Positions 1-8,681 of a DNA stretch of 64,000 bases are shown here, piece after piece. The stretch lies in contig CAMYKS010000023.1 of NCBI GenBank assembly GCA_947259115.1, positions 87,193 to 151,192 of the forward strand, in the 5' to 3' direction. Origin of the DNA: an uncultured Desulfobulbaceae bacterium (GTDB lineage: Bacteria; Desulfobacterota; Desulfobulbia; Desulfobulbales; BM004). The translations under genes were made by a program, and so were the position numbers. How positions within the stretch are numbered: the first letter of the stretch is position 1; each line of letters opens with the position of its first letter. Under the pieces are notes generated by a model. It saw only the letters and a program-made list of their open reading frames with translations. It was not told the DNA's origin and did not search any database.

Positions 1-1890
1 ATTTACCATAAAGGAATCCAGAAGACTGTCAAACAACCTGCCCAGGTTTCGTAACTCCTTGGGCGCCTGATGCACCTGACTGAACTGCAGCATATATGAA
101 ACTATATCAGCGGCCCTTTTTCCTGAACTCCGGATGCCTTCAAGGAATTTGGGGATTTGGCGGTCGGTTATATACGATTGGACTTTTACAAGGTCTACAC
201 CATGCTCTGCGGCGACCTCAACATTCTTGGCAAGCTCCGGTGACAAACGCCGTATGACATTCTGGGCCCCCTGGATAATGCCGCCTAGAGGATTATTAAT
301 CTCATGGGCCATTCCTTCAACAAGCCCGACCACTGAAGTGATTTTCTCCGATTGGACCAGCCTGTCCTCCATAATCACCCTTTCAGTGACATTGTCAATT
401 CTGATAACGGCCCCCTTATAATCCTCAAGGCCCAGGGGATATATGATAATATCCGTATAGTACCCTTCCCCTTCCTGGGGAGTGCAGTAAACAGATTCCA
501 GCTTGCGGACATGTTGCTGCTCAACCGCATCTTTGATCTCTGGTTTATTGTCAATGAGCATGGGACAGACTTCTTCCAATAGCTTGCCGTGGGCTTCTTC
601 AGGAGTGAAATCTGTTACTTTTGTCGCTTCATTATTCCACTGTGTAATCCTGCCCTGCATATCAACGCCAATCAATATGGACGGCATGGCGTTAATAATA
701 TTCTGCAGATAATGCTGTGCTTGGGCCATATCTTCTTCAGCCTTTTTACGCTCGGAAATATCCGCAAATGTTACCACGGCTCCCACGATTGCTCCTTTCT
801 CAATTAACGGGGTGCTGATAAAATCCACCGGGAAAGTGGAACCGTTCTTGCGGATGTACCATTCATCAGTTCCCTGATGGATTTTGCCATCATGAACAGC
901 GGCTGATATGGGACACTCCTCTTCAGGGTAAGGCATGCCGTCAGGTTTCGTATGGTGAATAGTGGCATGCTGACTGCGGCCGATCAGCTCTTCAGGCTCC
1001 CGTCCAAGCATCTTGGCAGCAGCAGGGTTGACAAACGTGGTTATCCCTTTGCTGTCAACACCGTAAATTCCCTCCCCTGCCGCCGAGAGAATCTGCTCCT
1101 GCCGCGTTCTTAATTGTTCCAGGGCAGCCTCGGCTTTTTCCCGTTCATAAACCCTGCTCCGCATGCCCAGATAGCTGAGGGATATTCCCAGGACACCAAG
1201 CAGCCACCACAACAGATGTCCCCACTGTAACATTTTAAGCTGCGCCTGATGGGCAATGCCAAATTTCTCCAAGGGCATTCTGACGGATATTCCGCCGCGG
1301 ATATCTCCAACGGCGTACCCCCCCTGCGCATGGCACTTCAGGCAAGGTTCTTCTATGACAAAGGGACGCATGAGGAAAACAACCTGTTCGTTGTTGATCT
1401 CCAACAACTCTCCGACTTCTTTTTTCCCGTTTGCCAGAGCTTCCAGAGCAGCTCTTTCCCAGTCATTGGCTTCGCCCCTTTTGCTTATGGGGTCCAGACT
1501 TTTTAATTCTCCACGTATGTCTTTTGCCGGACCGGAAAGTTCATACACCTGGTCCATCATGAAAGCATGGTCAGCCAAGGCCAGTTTGCGGCCTGAAGGA
1601 CTCATTATTTCCGGTTCCACAAGATCAAAAGGCGGGGGTCTTTGCTGAAAATCATTATCAACAGGTATATAGACGCCGCCATGCAGTGCATTCCATCTGC
1701 GATAGCGGTTGTCACTGAGAAGATAGGCACGGGCAACATTAACTGCGACCTCACGGGTTTCCTGCCGGATGAGGTGCAGGTTCCACATCAGGGAAACCAG
1801 GACGGTGCACGTCCAGCAGACAGCCAAAACAATGCTGTAAACACCTACCCTGGTTGACCTTGCTCTTGGTCTATTATTAATGTTCGTCAC
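1..1890 (-). CDS. PAS-domain sensor histidine kinase with Tll0287-like (DUF3365) sensor, 3' end beyond window
   Basis: Membrane sensor kinase, 5' 630 codons only; the catalytic ATPase domain lies beyond the left edge. The first possible start is GTG at 1890, because an in-frame TAG lies two codons upstream. A membrane segment (about residues 16-38) and a second (about 222-243) enclose a periplasmic DUF3365/Tll0287-like domain containing CLKCH at 183-187, a c-type haem binding motif. Two PAS domains follow (about 262-380 and 390-505; the first ends in the typical ADISERKKAEE), then a HisKA domain with AHEINNPLGG, phospho-acceptor His529. Family knowledge suggests redox or gas sensing through the haem-like site. 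The partner response regulator is not visible. Confidence 0.9.
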   Translation of the reverse strand, partial: MTNINNRPRARSTRVGVYSIVLAVCWTCTVLVSLMWNLHLIRQETREVAVNVARAYLLSDNRYRRWNALHGGVYIPVDNDFQQRPPPFDLVEPEIMSPSGRKLALADHAFMMDQVYELSGPAKDIRGELKSLDPISKRGEANDWERAALEALANGKKEVGELLEINNEQVVFLMRPFVIEEPCLKCHAQGGYAVGDIRGGISVRMPLEKFGIAHQAQLKMLQWGHLLWWLLGVLGISLSYLGMRSRVYEREKAEAALEQLRTRQEQILSAAGEGIYGVDSKGITTFVNPAAAKMLGREPEELIGRSQHATIHHTKPDGMPYPEEECPISAAVHDGKIHQGTDEWYIRKNGSTFPVDFISTPLIEKGAIVGAVVTFADISERKKAEEDMAQAQHYLQNIINAMPSILIGVDMQGRITQWNNEATKVTDFTPEEAHGKLLEEVCPMLIDNKPEIKDAVEQQHVRKLESVYCTPQEGEGYYTDIIIYPLGLEDYKGAVIRIDNVTERVIMEDRLVQSEKITSVVGLVEGMAHEINNPLGGIIQGAQNVIRRLSPELAKNVEVAAEHGVDLVKVQSYITDRQIPKFLEGIRSSGKRAADIVSYMLQFSQVHQAPKELRNLGRLFDSLLDSFMVN

Positions 1891-2102
1891 TGGCTACCCA
1901 TGAATTACTGGTGAAACTGCGCTGCACACAACCTTTTTATATTAATTAAAAAAAGAAACTTCTGCACCTCCAAAAACCGATATACATATTCATGGCACAA
2001 CGGGCTGCCCAAATTGAACTGATGCCACAATATTTTTTCACGTAACTAGGCCGCCATCGGCTTGCATACTCTTCTCCATGCCTGGTGGGTATAGTAAAGA
2101 AT

Positions 2103-2350
2103 CCGGGCCCTGAGGACCCGGCTTTGACTCGCCTCTTGAAGAGGCTGCTGCCGCGTACAACTTATTTATTTTTTAGGCACAAAGGGACACAAAGTAAAAA
2201 AACGATGCACATAGGGAAGACAGAGTTCTTTGTATTCTTATGAAAAGTATCAAGTCCGCTTTAAAAACTCTGTGCCTCTGTGCCTTTTGCACTAGCCTCT
2301 TCAAGATTAAGGCTGAGCCCACTGTCTCTGACCTGGCCCTGAGGACCAGG
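2103..2350. repeat. imperfect inverted-repeat element with covarying end hairpins
   Basis: The intergenic stretch 1891-2494 has no convincing gene. Within it, each end carries a hairpin with the same core CCCTGAGGA but different outer stems: CCGGG/CCCGG at 2103-2121 and CCTGG/CCAGG at 2332-2350. Inside these, the strings AGGCACAAAGGGACACAAAG (2175-2194) and the complement of AGGCACAGAGGCACAGAG (2268-2285) face each other. GAAGAGGCT also recurs in both arms. It is best read as a degenerate foldback or MITE-like repeat. Confidence 0.55.
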
Positions 2351-2494
2351 TTTTCTGTACTAAAATAAAAATACACAATCAGAATTATAAACATTGCATT
2401 ACCGGTAAAAATGCACATATTTTAATTATTATCACTGCACTGGGATACAGTGTGCGTCAATATACCTTAAACCTTACACGAAAGGAAAAATGCT

Positions 2495-3064
2495 ATGGCA
2501 AACTCAATTGCATGGGAAAAGGACGTGGATGGTGCACTTGCACGTGCACAAAAAGAAAACCTGCCGATCTTGCTTTTTTTTCATAACCCCGGCTGAATAG
2601 GCTGCCAGCAGATGGATGCGGTTACGTATCCCGATGAAATGGTTATGGCGTTCATACAAGAATCTCTTATCCCCCTATTGGTACCATTTGACGCCTTACC
2701 CCTGTCCAAGGATTTCAATATCAAATGGACCCCTACTCTAGTAACTCTCGGAACCGACATGAGGGAACACCATCGCACGGTCGGTTTCCTGGACCCTGAT
2801 GCCTTTATTGCCAACCAGACTCTTGGCATCGGCAAGTATCATTTTGATAATGACAGATACAAGGAGGCCCTTGCATTTTTTGAAAAAATTATCTCCGGGT
2901 ATTCTGAGAGCGACTGCGTGGCAGAGGCAACTTTTCTCCGGGGTGTATCACTCTATAAAAGCACGGGTGATCCAAAGCCCCTGAAAGAGGCCTACGAGAC
3001 TTTAAGCAGCAAATATCCAGACGGTGAATGGACCAAGAGGGCATATCCTTACCGCCTGCTGTAA
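2495..3064 (+). CDS. thioredoxin-like selenoprotein (in-frame UGA, UxxC motif)
   Basis: 189-residue protein if UGA at 2594-2596 is read as selenocysteine (Sec34). ATG 2495 follows AAAGGA at 2481-2486. The first 33 codons lead straight into FFHNPG-U-IGCQQMD, placing Sec where thioredoxin-fold proteins have the first Cys of CxxC (UxxC, resolving Cys37). A cis-Pro-like WTP follows (NIKWTPTLV), and the C-terminal third is TPR-like (YHFDNDRYKEALAFFEKII). No signal peptide, so probably cytoplasmic. A modest stem (2616-2635, loop of 9) could be the bacterial SECIS; it is not strong. The unrelated formate dehydrogenase in this window also uses Sec. An ordinary annotation would start at Met40 and lose the active site. 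The substrate is unknown. Confidence 0.82.
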
Positions 3065-3181
3065 GCAATAAATATTTTACAGCATTTATTGCCATGGGCC
3101 AGGTGCTGCAATTGCACCGTATATCACATCATTTGCTGGAATTTAAAAACCAGATACACTTGCCAACTGAAACATATATAT

Positions 3182-3237
3182 ACTATGGCGGACAGAACCA
3201 CTTATAGTTCTGCCCACCATAGTTCATTATTTTTTTA
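3182..3237 (+). terminator. rho-independent terminator after the thioredoxin-like gene
   Basis: Long hairpin with arms beginning ACTATGG and ending CCATAGT, an inner CAGAAC/GTTCTG stem and a short loop, followed by a T-run at 3231-3236. A weaker AT-rich hairpin (GCAATAAAT/ATTTATTGC, 3065-3092) lies directly after the stop codon. Confidence 0.65.
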
Positions 3238-3284
3238 ACGGGGTTTAATAATTTTCAGGTGCAGGTAAACGCCCTGAAAACAAT

Positions 3285-3518
3285 TTATGTACTCAACGGT
3301 TTTGCTGAAGGGCAGGCACCTCCTTTTGTACAGCCCGGCCCGCACCCAACAGAACATCCGCATCCTCCTTTACCGTCTTTAGGGCACTTACAATCTGGAC
3401 CGCAACTACAGTTGCTCAAACCTGCCTTAAATTGACAACCACAACCTCCGACACTTTTTCCATTGATTTTATACTGTTTTCTGAATCATTTACCGAAAAA
3501 TTGTACCAAGCCTGTCAT
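3285..3518 (-). CDS. Cys-rich metallothionein-like small protein, start unresolved (UGA at codon 11)
   Basis: The minus strand from 3485 to the TAA at 3285 encodes 66 residues rich in CxC and CxxxC pairs (GGCGC, NCSCGPDCKC, GGCGCSVGCGPGC), 11 cysteines in total. The GPDCKC signature and composition resemble metallothioneins. No ATG, GTG or TTG lies at the beginning of this open stretch. An in-frame UGA (3488-3486) separates it from an upstream ATG (3518) that would add ten residues. A TATAAT box lies just upstream of that ATG (about 3536-3541). Options are UGA readthrough, a one-base shortage in the A-run at about 3460 (an extra A would join ATG GAA AAA to the Cys frame), or a decayed gene. 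No convincing SECIS hairpin follows the UGA. Confidence 0.55.
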
Positions 3519-3630
3519 GAATTGTCCCACTACATTATACAATGATCTTGGAGTTAAAACAGCATGCTGCATGTTGAATCAACTTGTGATATACTGAGCC
3601 AAAATTTCATGCCACAGGAGCATCACGGAT

Positions 3631-5646
3631 ATGCCTCCCCTCTCATCTGACGACATGGGCCCCGGCCGGATTTTTCATGAAAACAGTAAAATCGGTTTTC
3701 AAAAGTCGAAATTTGGCCGTACTCCGATCAAATTTCTGATCTTTGCCGTCGTATTTATCCTCAGTGCCGCCGTCAGTCTGACTTACACCTTTATGAGGCC
3801 TGCCGTGTATGAAAGCAGTGCAAGCCTGCTCTTATCCCCAGAACTTTCCGGTAACGGTGCAAATCTGGAAGGCGGCGCAGCCATTCAGGATGTTGCCGTA
3901 CAAAGCCAGGTCCTCTTGAGCCGTGATTTGTTGACTCAAGTCCTAGATAAACTATCGGAAAAAAAAGAAAATGCAGAAGTGATCCCTGTAAGTTTATCCA
4001 CCCTGAAAAACATGGTGAGAGTCACCCCGGTGGAAAACAGCACCATCATCAAAATGCAGGCCGAGGGCCCCGAAAAGGATGTGCTCCCAATTATAGTTAA
4101 TACATGGCTGGATCTTTACCTGGAAAAAAATACACAGATGCAGACCTCGAAATCAGACGCTGCTTCAGAGTCGCTTCAGCGTCAAATCCTTGAGTTGGAT
4201 AATAAGCTAACCGAAAAGCAGTCTGAGCTAAATACATTCCGTGATAAATACGACATTGTTTCATTACAGCGGGATGAAAACAAGATACTCGCAAAGCTCA
4301 AGGGGATGAATACGGCGCTTAACAATGCCACCGAGAAAAAAATAACCGCCGAGGCAAATCTCAGTGCTACCAGAGAGGCGATTGAAAAAGGAAAATGGGC
4401 AGGGAATTATCGAAAGCCCAATGAGTTAATTGACCTTGAAAGGGAAGCCGAAGCTTTAAGGGAAGAGGTTGCGGATTATCGGTCGCGCTATACAGACAAA
4501 TACCTGCGCCTTGATAAGAATACCAGGGGCGCTATCGAAAGGCTGGAACGGTTGGAAGAAAAGATTTTACTTAAATATGAGGAAAACCGGATATCAGCCA
4601 TTGAGGAAGCGGAACAGGAAATCGTCAGCGCAAGACATGCTGTCGCAGGTCTTGAAAACAAACTCTCCGCCAGTGAGAAAAAGGCTGCGCTGTTCAGTAA
4701 ACGCTTTGCTGAACATGAATCTCTTCAGGAGGAACTTAGTCAACTTGAAACCTTTTCACGTGACTTAAAAGAAGAGTTGGTGGCAATGGAAATTAAAAGC
4801 TCCACAGACATCATCCAGGTAAAATTACTGGAACGCGCCTATCCGCCTGAGCACCCTATAAGACCGAACTATGTGCGTGATGCGGCCTTGAGTATCGGAC
4901 TGTCGATTCTGTTGGGTGTCCTGTCCGTCCTGTTTTTTAATCTGTTGACTAAGCCCGCTGAAACATGGTCGGAAACAGGGGCCCGGACCATCACCTACAA
5001 CCAGCTTTTGCAGAATAAGTACCCGTTGCCGCATGACTCATCAGGGAAACGCTTGGATCATGACACCATCCCGGAACTGGAGCATAAAATGCCACGGGAA
5101 CTGGCGGAGATTGAAGTGCAAGCACTGATGAGGGCATCGGACAACCAGGCCCAATTGCTGATATCCTCCATTCTAAACGGGCTGAGCCCTGAAGAGGCAG
5201 CCGGACTGAAATGGGGGGATATTCACTGGGAATCCAAGGAAATTCATATTCCTGGAGATACTGCCAGGACCATTGTTGCAACGGAATTATTCATACGGAT
5301 TCTGGAACAAAATATGCCTGATAACCCGGCAGCCGGCCTATCGATACTCCAGGATAAAAGCGGCAACTCTCTGACGGCACGGGAACTGGAATCATTACTT
5401 ACACGAGCAGCAAACGATGCGGGAATTAATCAGCCGTCAGAGATAACATCGCAGGTTTTGCGCCACACCTACATTTCCTTTCTTGTTCGCCAGGGGGGCA
5501 GCCTGGTGGAAATCCCACAACGTACCGGTCCTTTTCCAAGCACATACCAGGCTGCATATGCTCTGATCCGGCCACCGGGGCCCGACATTCGTTTGGCTGA
5601 AATCGAATTGATGTATCCGCTTATCATGGATATAGATCCTGCCTGA
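3631..5646 (+). CDS. Wzz/GumC-type polysaccharide co-polymerase fused to tyrosine-recombinase-like domain
   Basis: 671 residues. The N-terminal half is a chain-length-determinant/GumC protein: membrane helix about 33-55, periplasmic Wzz fold (VYESSASLLLSP), long coiled coil about 170-390, and a second helix about 415-440 preceded by AYPPEHPIRPN, the Pro-rich motif of this family. The cytoplasmic tail does not hold a BY-kinase. It resembles a tyrosine-recombinase catalytic domain (about 490-650): LNGLSPEEAAGLKWGDI, then VLRHTYISFLVRQGG and EIPQRTG. The first catalytic Arg (normally in G-L-R-x-x-E) is replaced and the His three residues before LRH is missing, so activity is unlikely. It probably regulates exopolysaccharide chain length, with the tail as a binding module. 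AGGAG precedes ATG 3631. No other polysaccharide gene is adjacent. Confidence 0.85.
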   Translation: MPPLSSDDMGPGRIFHENSKIGFQKSKFGRTPIKFLIFAVVFILSAAVSLTYTFMRPAVYESSASLLLSPELSGNGANLEGGAAIQDVAVQSQVLLSRDLLTQVLDKLSEKKENAEVIPVSLSTLKNMVRVTPVENSTIIKMQAEGPEKDVLPIIVNTWLDLYLEKNTQMQTSKSDAASESLQRQILELDNKLTEKQSELNTFRDKYDIVSLQRDENKILAKLKGMNTALNNATEKKITAEANLSATREAIEKGKWAGNYRKPNELIDLEREAEALREEVADYRSRYTDKYLRLDKNTRGAIERLERLEEKILLKYEENRISAIEEAEQEIVSARHAVAGLENKLSASEKKAALFSKRFAEHESLQEELSQLETFSRDLKEELVAMEIKSSTDIIQVKLLERAYPPEHPIRPNYVRDAALSIGLSILLGVLSVLFFNLLTKPAETWSETGARTITYNQLLQNKYPLPHDSSGKRLDHDTIPELEHKMPRELAEIEVQALMRASDNQAQLLISSILNGLSPEEAAGLKWGDIHWESKEIHIPGDTARTIVATELFIRILEQNMPDNPAAGLSILQDKSGNSLTARELESLLTRAANDAGINQPSEITSQVLRHTYISFLVRQGGSLVEIPQRTGPFPSTYQAAYALIRPPGPDIRLAEIELMYPLIMDIDPA

Positions 5647-5993
5647 ATACATTTAAAAAAAAACAATTCTACCAGCAGCCGCCTTACGGGGACTATCATC
5701 CGTCCAATGGAGCTGGGATAACAAAAAAGTAGCCACCCCTAGAAAAGGCCGCGTTACGGCCCGGCAAACACGGCCGCTGGCATAATGACCCTGGAAGATT
5801 CATCCCAACAAACTTCTCTTTCTTATCAGGGAATGTCATGTTTTCCATGCATTCAGAAGTAAAAACAGCCGCCCTCATATACTCTGTGGATCTGGTGCCT
5901 TTGCAGCGCTTCAATAATACATGGTGAATCCTTAAAGGATGTTTGCGGCTTTCCATTACCACAGGCAATGTTGACGGGAACATGCAATTAATT
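5647..5993. other. intergenic stretch without recognisable gene
   Basis: Lies between two convergent genes. No reading frame here has both a credible start and protein-like composition. No clear terminator or repeat was seen. Confidence 0.5.
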
Positions 5994-7262
5994 TCAGCCA
6001 AAGAAGAAATAGCTTATGAGGATGGCGGAGGTTATACCGGTAAAGTCGGCGATCAGGCCGCAGGTGACGGCGTGCCGGGATTTCTTTATGCCTACGGAGC
6101 CGAAATAGACGGCCAGCACGTAAAAGGTTGTTTCAGTGCTGCCCTGCATAATGGCCACCATTTTCGAGACCAGGGCGCCTGGACCGTGCGTCTTGATCGT
6201 TTCGATCATCAGGCCTCTGGCACCGCTGCCGCTCAGGGGTTTCATCATGCCTGTGGGCAGGGCGTCGATAAAGGTGAGCGGCCCGCCGTTGTAAGTGATG
6301 ATTCCGAGCCAGTCCAGCACTTGGGCAATGAGCCGGCACAGCCAGTCGATGAGTCCCAGCAGCATATCCATGGCTCCGCTGGCGCGGAAAACACCGATCG
6401 CCACCAGCATGGCTACGAGGTAGGGGATAATGGAGATGGCGATCGAGAATCCTTCCTTGGCGCCGTTGATGAACTCTTCATAAACGTTTGCCTTTTTCAG
6501 GGCGGCAAGCAGGACAAAGAGGACAATAATACTGAAAATTATACCGTTGCTGAGCAGCAGTGAAAAAGACTGCATGGCTACCTTGTCAATGGACAGGAGG
6601 TAGGTAAACAGTAAGGCGATGACTGAGAAAAAGCCCAGAAAAAAAATGATGATGACCGGCTGCAGGAGGTTGATCCGCTGATAGATGGAGGCGGCGGTCA
6701 GCCCGGCAATGCTTGAACAGCTGGTAGCAAGCAGGATGGGCAGAAAGAGCTCAGTCGGGTTGGGATATCCCAACTGGTAAAGATAGGTGAAGATGGTCAC
6801 CGGAATCAGGGTTACGGAAGAGGTGTTGATGACCAGGAACATTATCTGGGCGTTGGAGGCCGAGTCTTTTTCAGGGTTCAGTTTCTGCAGCTCATGCATG
6901 GCCTTGAGTCCTAACGGGGTAGCGGCATTATCAAGACCGAGCATGTTTGCCGACAGGTTCATGATCATGGCTCCGTGGGCCGGATGGTCTTTGGGGACTT
7001 CAGGAAAGAGCTTGTTAAGGAAGGGAGCAACCAGGCGGCTGATTATGGCTATGGCACCGCCGGCTTCGCCGATGCGCATCAGGCCAAGCCATAGTGCCAT
7101 TACCCCGGTAAGACCGATGGAGATATCAAAGGCGGTAACGGACATCTTGAAAGTCGCGTCCATTATCTGGCTGAGAACATCCGGATTACCTAAGAAAAAA
7201 ATCTGGTACAGGGCGGAGACTGCGGCTAAGAGAAAAAAGCTTATCCAGATTATATTCAGCAA
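5994..7262 (-). CDS. fused SpmA-SpmB nucleoside-recognition (Gate) membrane protein
   Basis: 422-residue polytopic membrane protein joining the two halves that are separate spore maturation proteins SpmA and SpmB in Bacillus. The first half (about 1-190) includes the conserved Gate segment MIMNLSANMLGLDNAATPLG. The second half (about 230-422) includes GSGARGLMIE and MQGSTETTFYVLAVYFGSVG. Such fusions are common in non-sporulating bacteria and are probably transporters of unknown substrate. It is the last gene of a tight minus-strand run, 12 bases after thiL. Confidence 0.88.
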   Translation of the reverse strand: MLNIIWISFFLLAAVSALYQIFFLGNPDVLSQIMDATFKMSVTAFDISIGLTGVMALWLGLMRIGEAGGAIAIISRLVAPFLNKLFPEVPKDHPAHGAMIMNLSANMLGLDNAATPLGLKAMHELQKLNPEKDSASNAQIMFLVINTSSVTLIPVTIFTYLYQLGYPNPTELFLPILLATSCSSIAGLTAASIYQRINLLQPVIIIFFLGFFSVIALLFTYLLSIDKVAMQSFSLLLSNGIIFSIIVLFVLLAALKKANVYEEFINGAKEGFSIAISIIPYLVAMLVAIGVFRASGAMDMLLGLIDWLCRLIAQVLDWLGIITYNGGPLTFIDALPTGMMKPLSGSGARGLMIETIKTHGPGALVSKMVAIMQGSTETTFYVLAVYFGSVGIKKSRHAVTCGLIADFTGITSAILISYFFFG

Positions 7263-7274
7263 GACTGTACCTTT

Positions 7275-8288
7275 TCACTCAGCAAAATGATCGTATCCCT
7301 GGTAGGATACCTCTTCCCTGTGCAAACCATCCGACAGGAAGACTCCCGGAGCATCAATTATTTTTCCTATGCAGAAAATTTCCCGGCCATTTTTTTTAAA
7401 AACCAGTTCACGCAGATCCTGTTCATGGTCAGGAGAAACGGTGAATAGGAGTTGATAGTCCTCCCCGCCCTTCAGGATCCAGTCGAGAAACGGTTTGCCC
7501 AGCGTAGATGCTGCCGAGTTCAGTTGTTGTGAAACCGGGAGGCTGTCTTTATAAATCTCCGCCCCTACCCCGCTTGCGGCACAGATATGGGCCAGGTCGG
7601 TTGCCAGGCCGTCGGAAATGTCCATCATGGCATGAACCTGGCCGCTTTCTGCCAGTAATCTGCCAAGTTGCACCTGGGGCTGCGGATCAAGATGGGCATT
7701 GCGTAATTGCTGCCACTGCTCTATATCATCACCGGGCATACCTGAACGGCATAAATCCAGTCCGGCTGCCGCATCTCCGAGGGAGCCGCTGACAAATACC
7801 AGATCACCGGTTACTGTACCGGAGCGATAACAGATATTATCTTCTGCAGCTTCACCGATTATGGTTACGGTTATACTGATATCACTGGAGCTTTTCACCG
7901 TATCCCCGCCAACCAGATGTGTATCATGCTCCTGCAGTATCTCATGAAACCCGGCCAGAAAATCATCCAGCCAGGTGGGGGCGGAACCGGGGAATGCCAC
8001 ATTAAGCAGGGCAAATCTCGGCTCCCCTCCCATGGCTGCGATATCACTTAAATTGACGGCGCCGGCTTTTCTGCCCAGTAAAAGAGGGGGATGCCAGGCA
8101 AGGTCAAAATGCACTCCTGCAACCAGGGTATCGGTGGTCAGCAGAATACAGCTACTGCTATCTTTGCGGAGCACCGCACAATCGTCACCTATGCCTTTGA
8201 CCACATCCCTGTCAGCTGTGAACCCAAGAACATTATTGATGTATTCTATAATATTCCGTTCAGATCTTTTTAAAATATCCCTTTCCAT
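7275..8288 (-). CDS. thiL: thiamine-monophosphate kinase
   Basis: Phosphorylates thiamine monophosphate to thiamine diphosphate, the last step of the pathway, in the cytoplasm. 337 residues, the normal length. Seen motifs: GDDCAVL near the N-terminus, TTDTLVAGVHF, KAGAVNLSDIAAMGG, HLVGGDTVKS and a C-terminal LKGGEDYQLLFT, all standard for the PurM/ThiL ATP-binding superfamily. It overlaps no gene but sits 15 bases after the preceding small gene, so it is probably co-transcribed. No thiamine riboswitch was seen. Confidence 0.95.
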   Translation of the reverse strand: MERDILKRSERNIIEYINNVLGFTADRDVVKGIGDDCAVLRKDSSSCILLTTDTLVAGVHFDLAWHPPLLLGRKAGAVNLSDIAAMGGEPRFALLNVAFPGSAPTWLDDFLAGFHEILQEHDTHLVGGDTVKSSSDISITVTIIGEAAEDNICYRSGTVTGDLVFVSGSLGDAAAGLDLCRSGMPGDDIEQWQQLRNAHLDPQPQVQLGRLLAESGQVHAMMDISDGLATDLAHICAASGVGAEIYKDSLPVSQQLNSAASTLGKPFLDWILKGGEDYQLLFTVSPDHEQDLRELVFKKNGREIFCIGKIIDAPGVFLSDGLHREEVSYQGYDHFAE

Positions 8289-8303
8289 GCCAATGATATT
8301 TTA

Positions 8304-8669
8304 TTACTTCACCCTGCGCAGGGCAGGTTTTTCATTATCTTTTTTCTTATTCTCCGGTCCTGCAGGAGTGAATTTTCGGCCGAAATTAATAGCTTTCATG
8401 AAGCGCTCTTCACCGTCCATGGTAAATATCTCAAGTCCTGTCATCTGGGGGGTCCGCAAGATCCAGTTAACCTTTCTGGGCGGTAATGAAAGGATGTGCA
8501 TGCTTACATGCCACCAGTCTTCACGTTTTGTATCATCCCTTACTATGTCACTTACCAATCCGTAAACCAGCATCTGGGGTTTCTTGGCAGCGATCAAAAC
8601 AATATCTCCGGCTTCAATCTCATCTTTGAAAAGCACCAGTTTTTTAAGGTCTTTGATTATTTTGTCCAT
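8304..8669 (-). CDS. conserved hypothetical protein
   Basis: 121 residues, mixed alpha/beta, with a basic disordered tail (PAGPENKKKDNEKPALRRVK). No signal peptide or membrane helix. The central part (AGDIVLIAAKKPQMLVYGLVSDI, then EDWWHVSMHILSLPPRKV) suggests a small beta-rich fold, but I do not recognise a named family. It lies between yifB (12 bases upstream) and thiL (15 bases downstream), so probably in the same transcript. Function not assigned. Confidence 0.7.
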   Translation of the reverse strand: MDKIIKDLKKLVLFKDEIEAGDIVLIAAKKPQMLVYGLVSDIVRDDTKREDWWHVSMHILSLPPRKVNWILRTPQMTGLEIFTMDGEERFMKAINFGRKFTPAGPENKKKDNEKPALRRVK

Positions 8670-8681
8670 TATTCTTTCCAG

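Noticed and set aside
3485-3488. Selenocysteine in the metallothionein-like protein as a firm call
   Set aside because: No stable hairpin follows this UGA and the residue would lie outside the Cys pairs, so the case is left open in the findings and not asserted.
5696-6001. 101-codon frame on the minus strand
   Set aside because: No ribosome site or family similarity, odd composition, and overlap with the end of the SpmAB gene.
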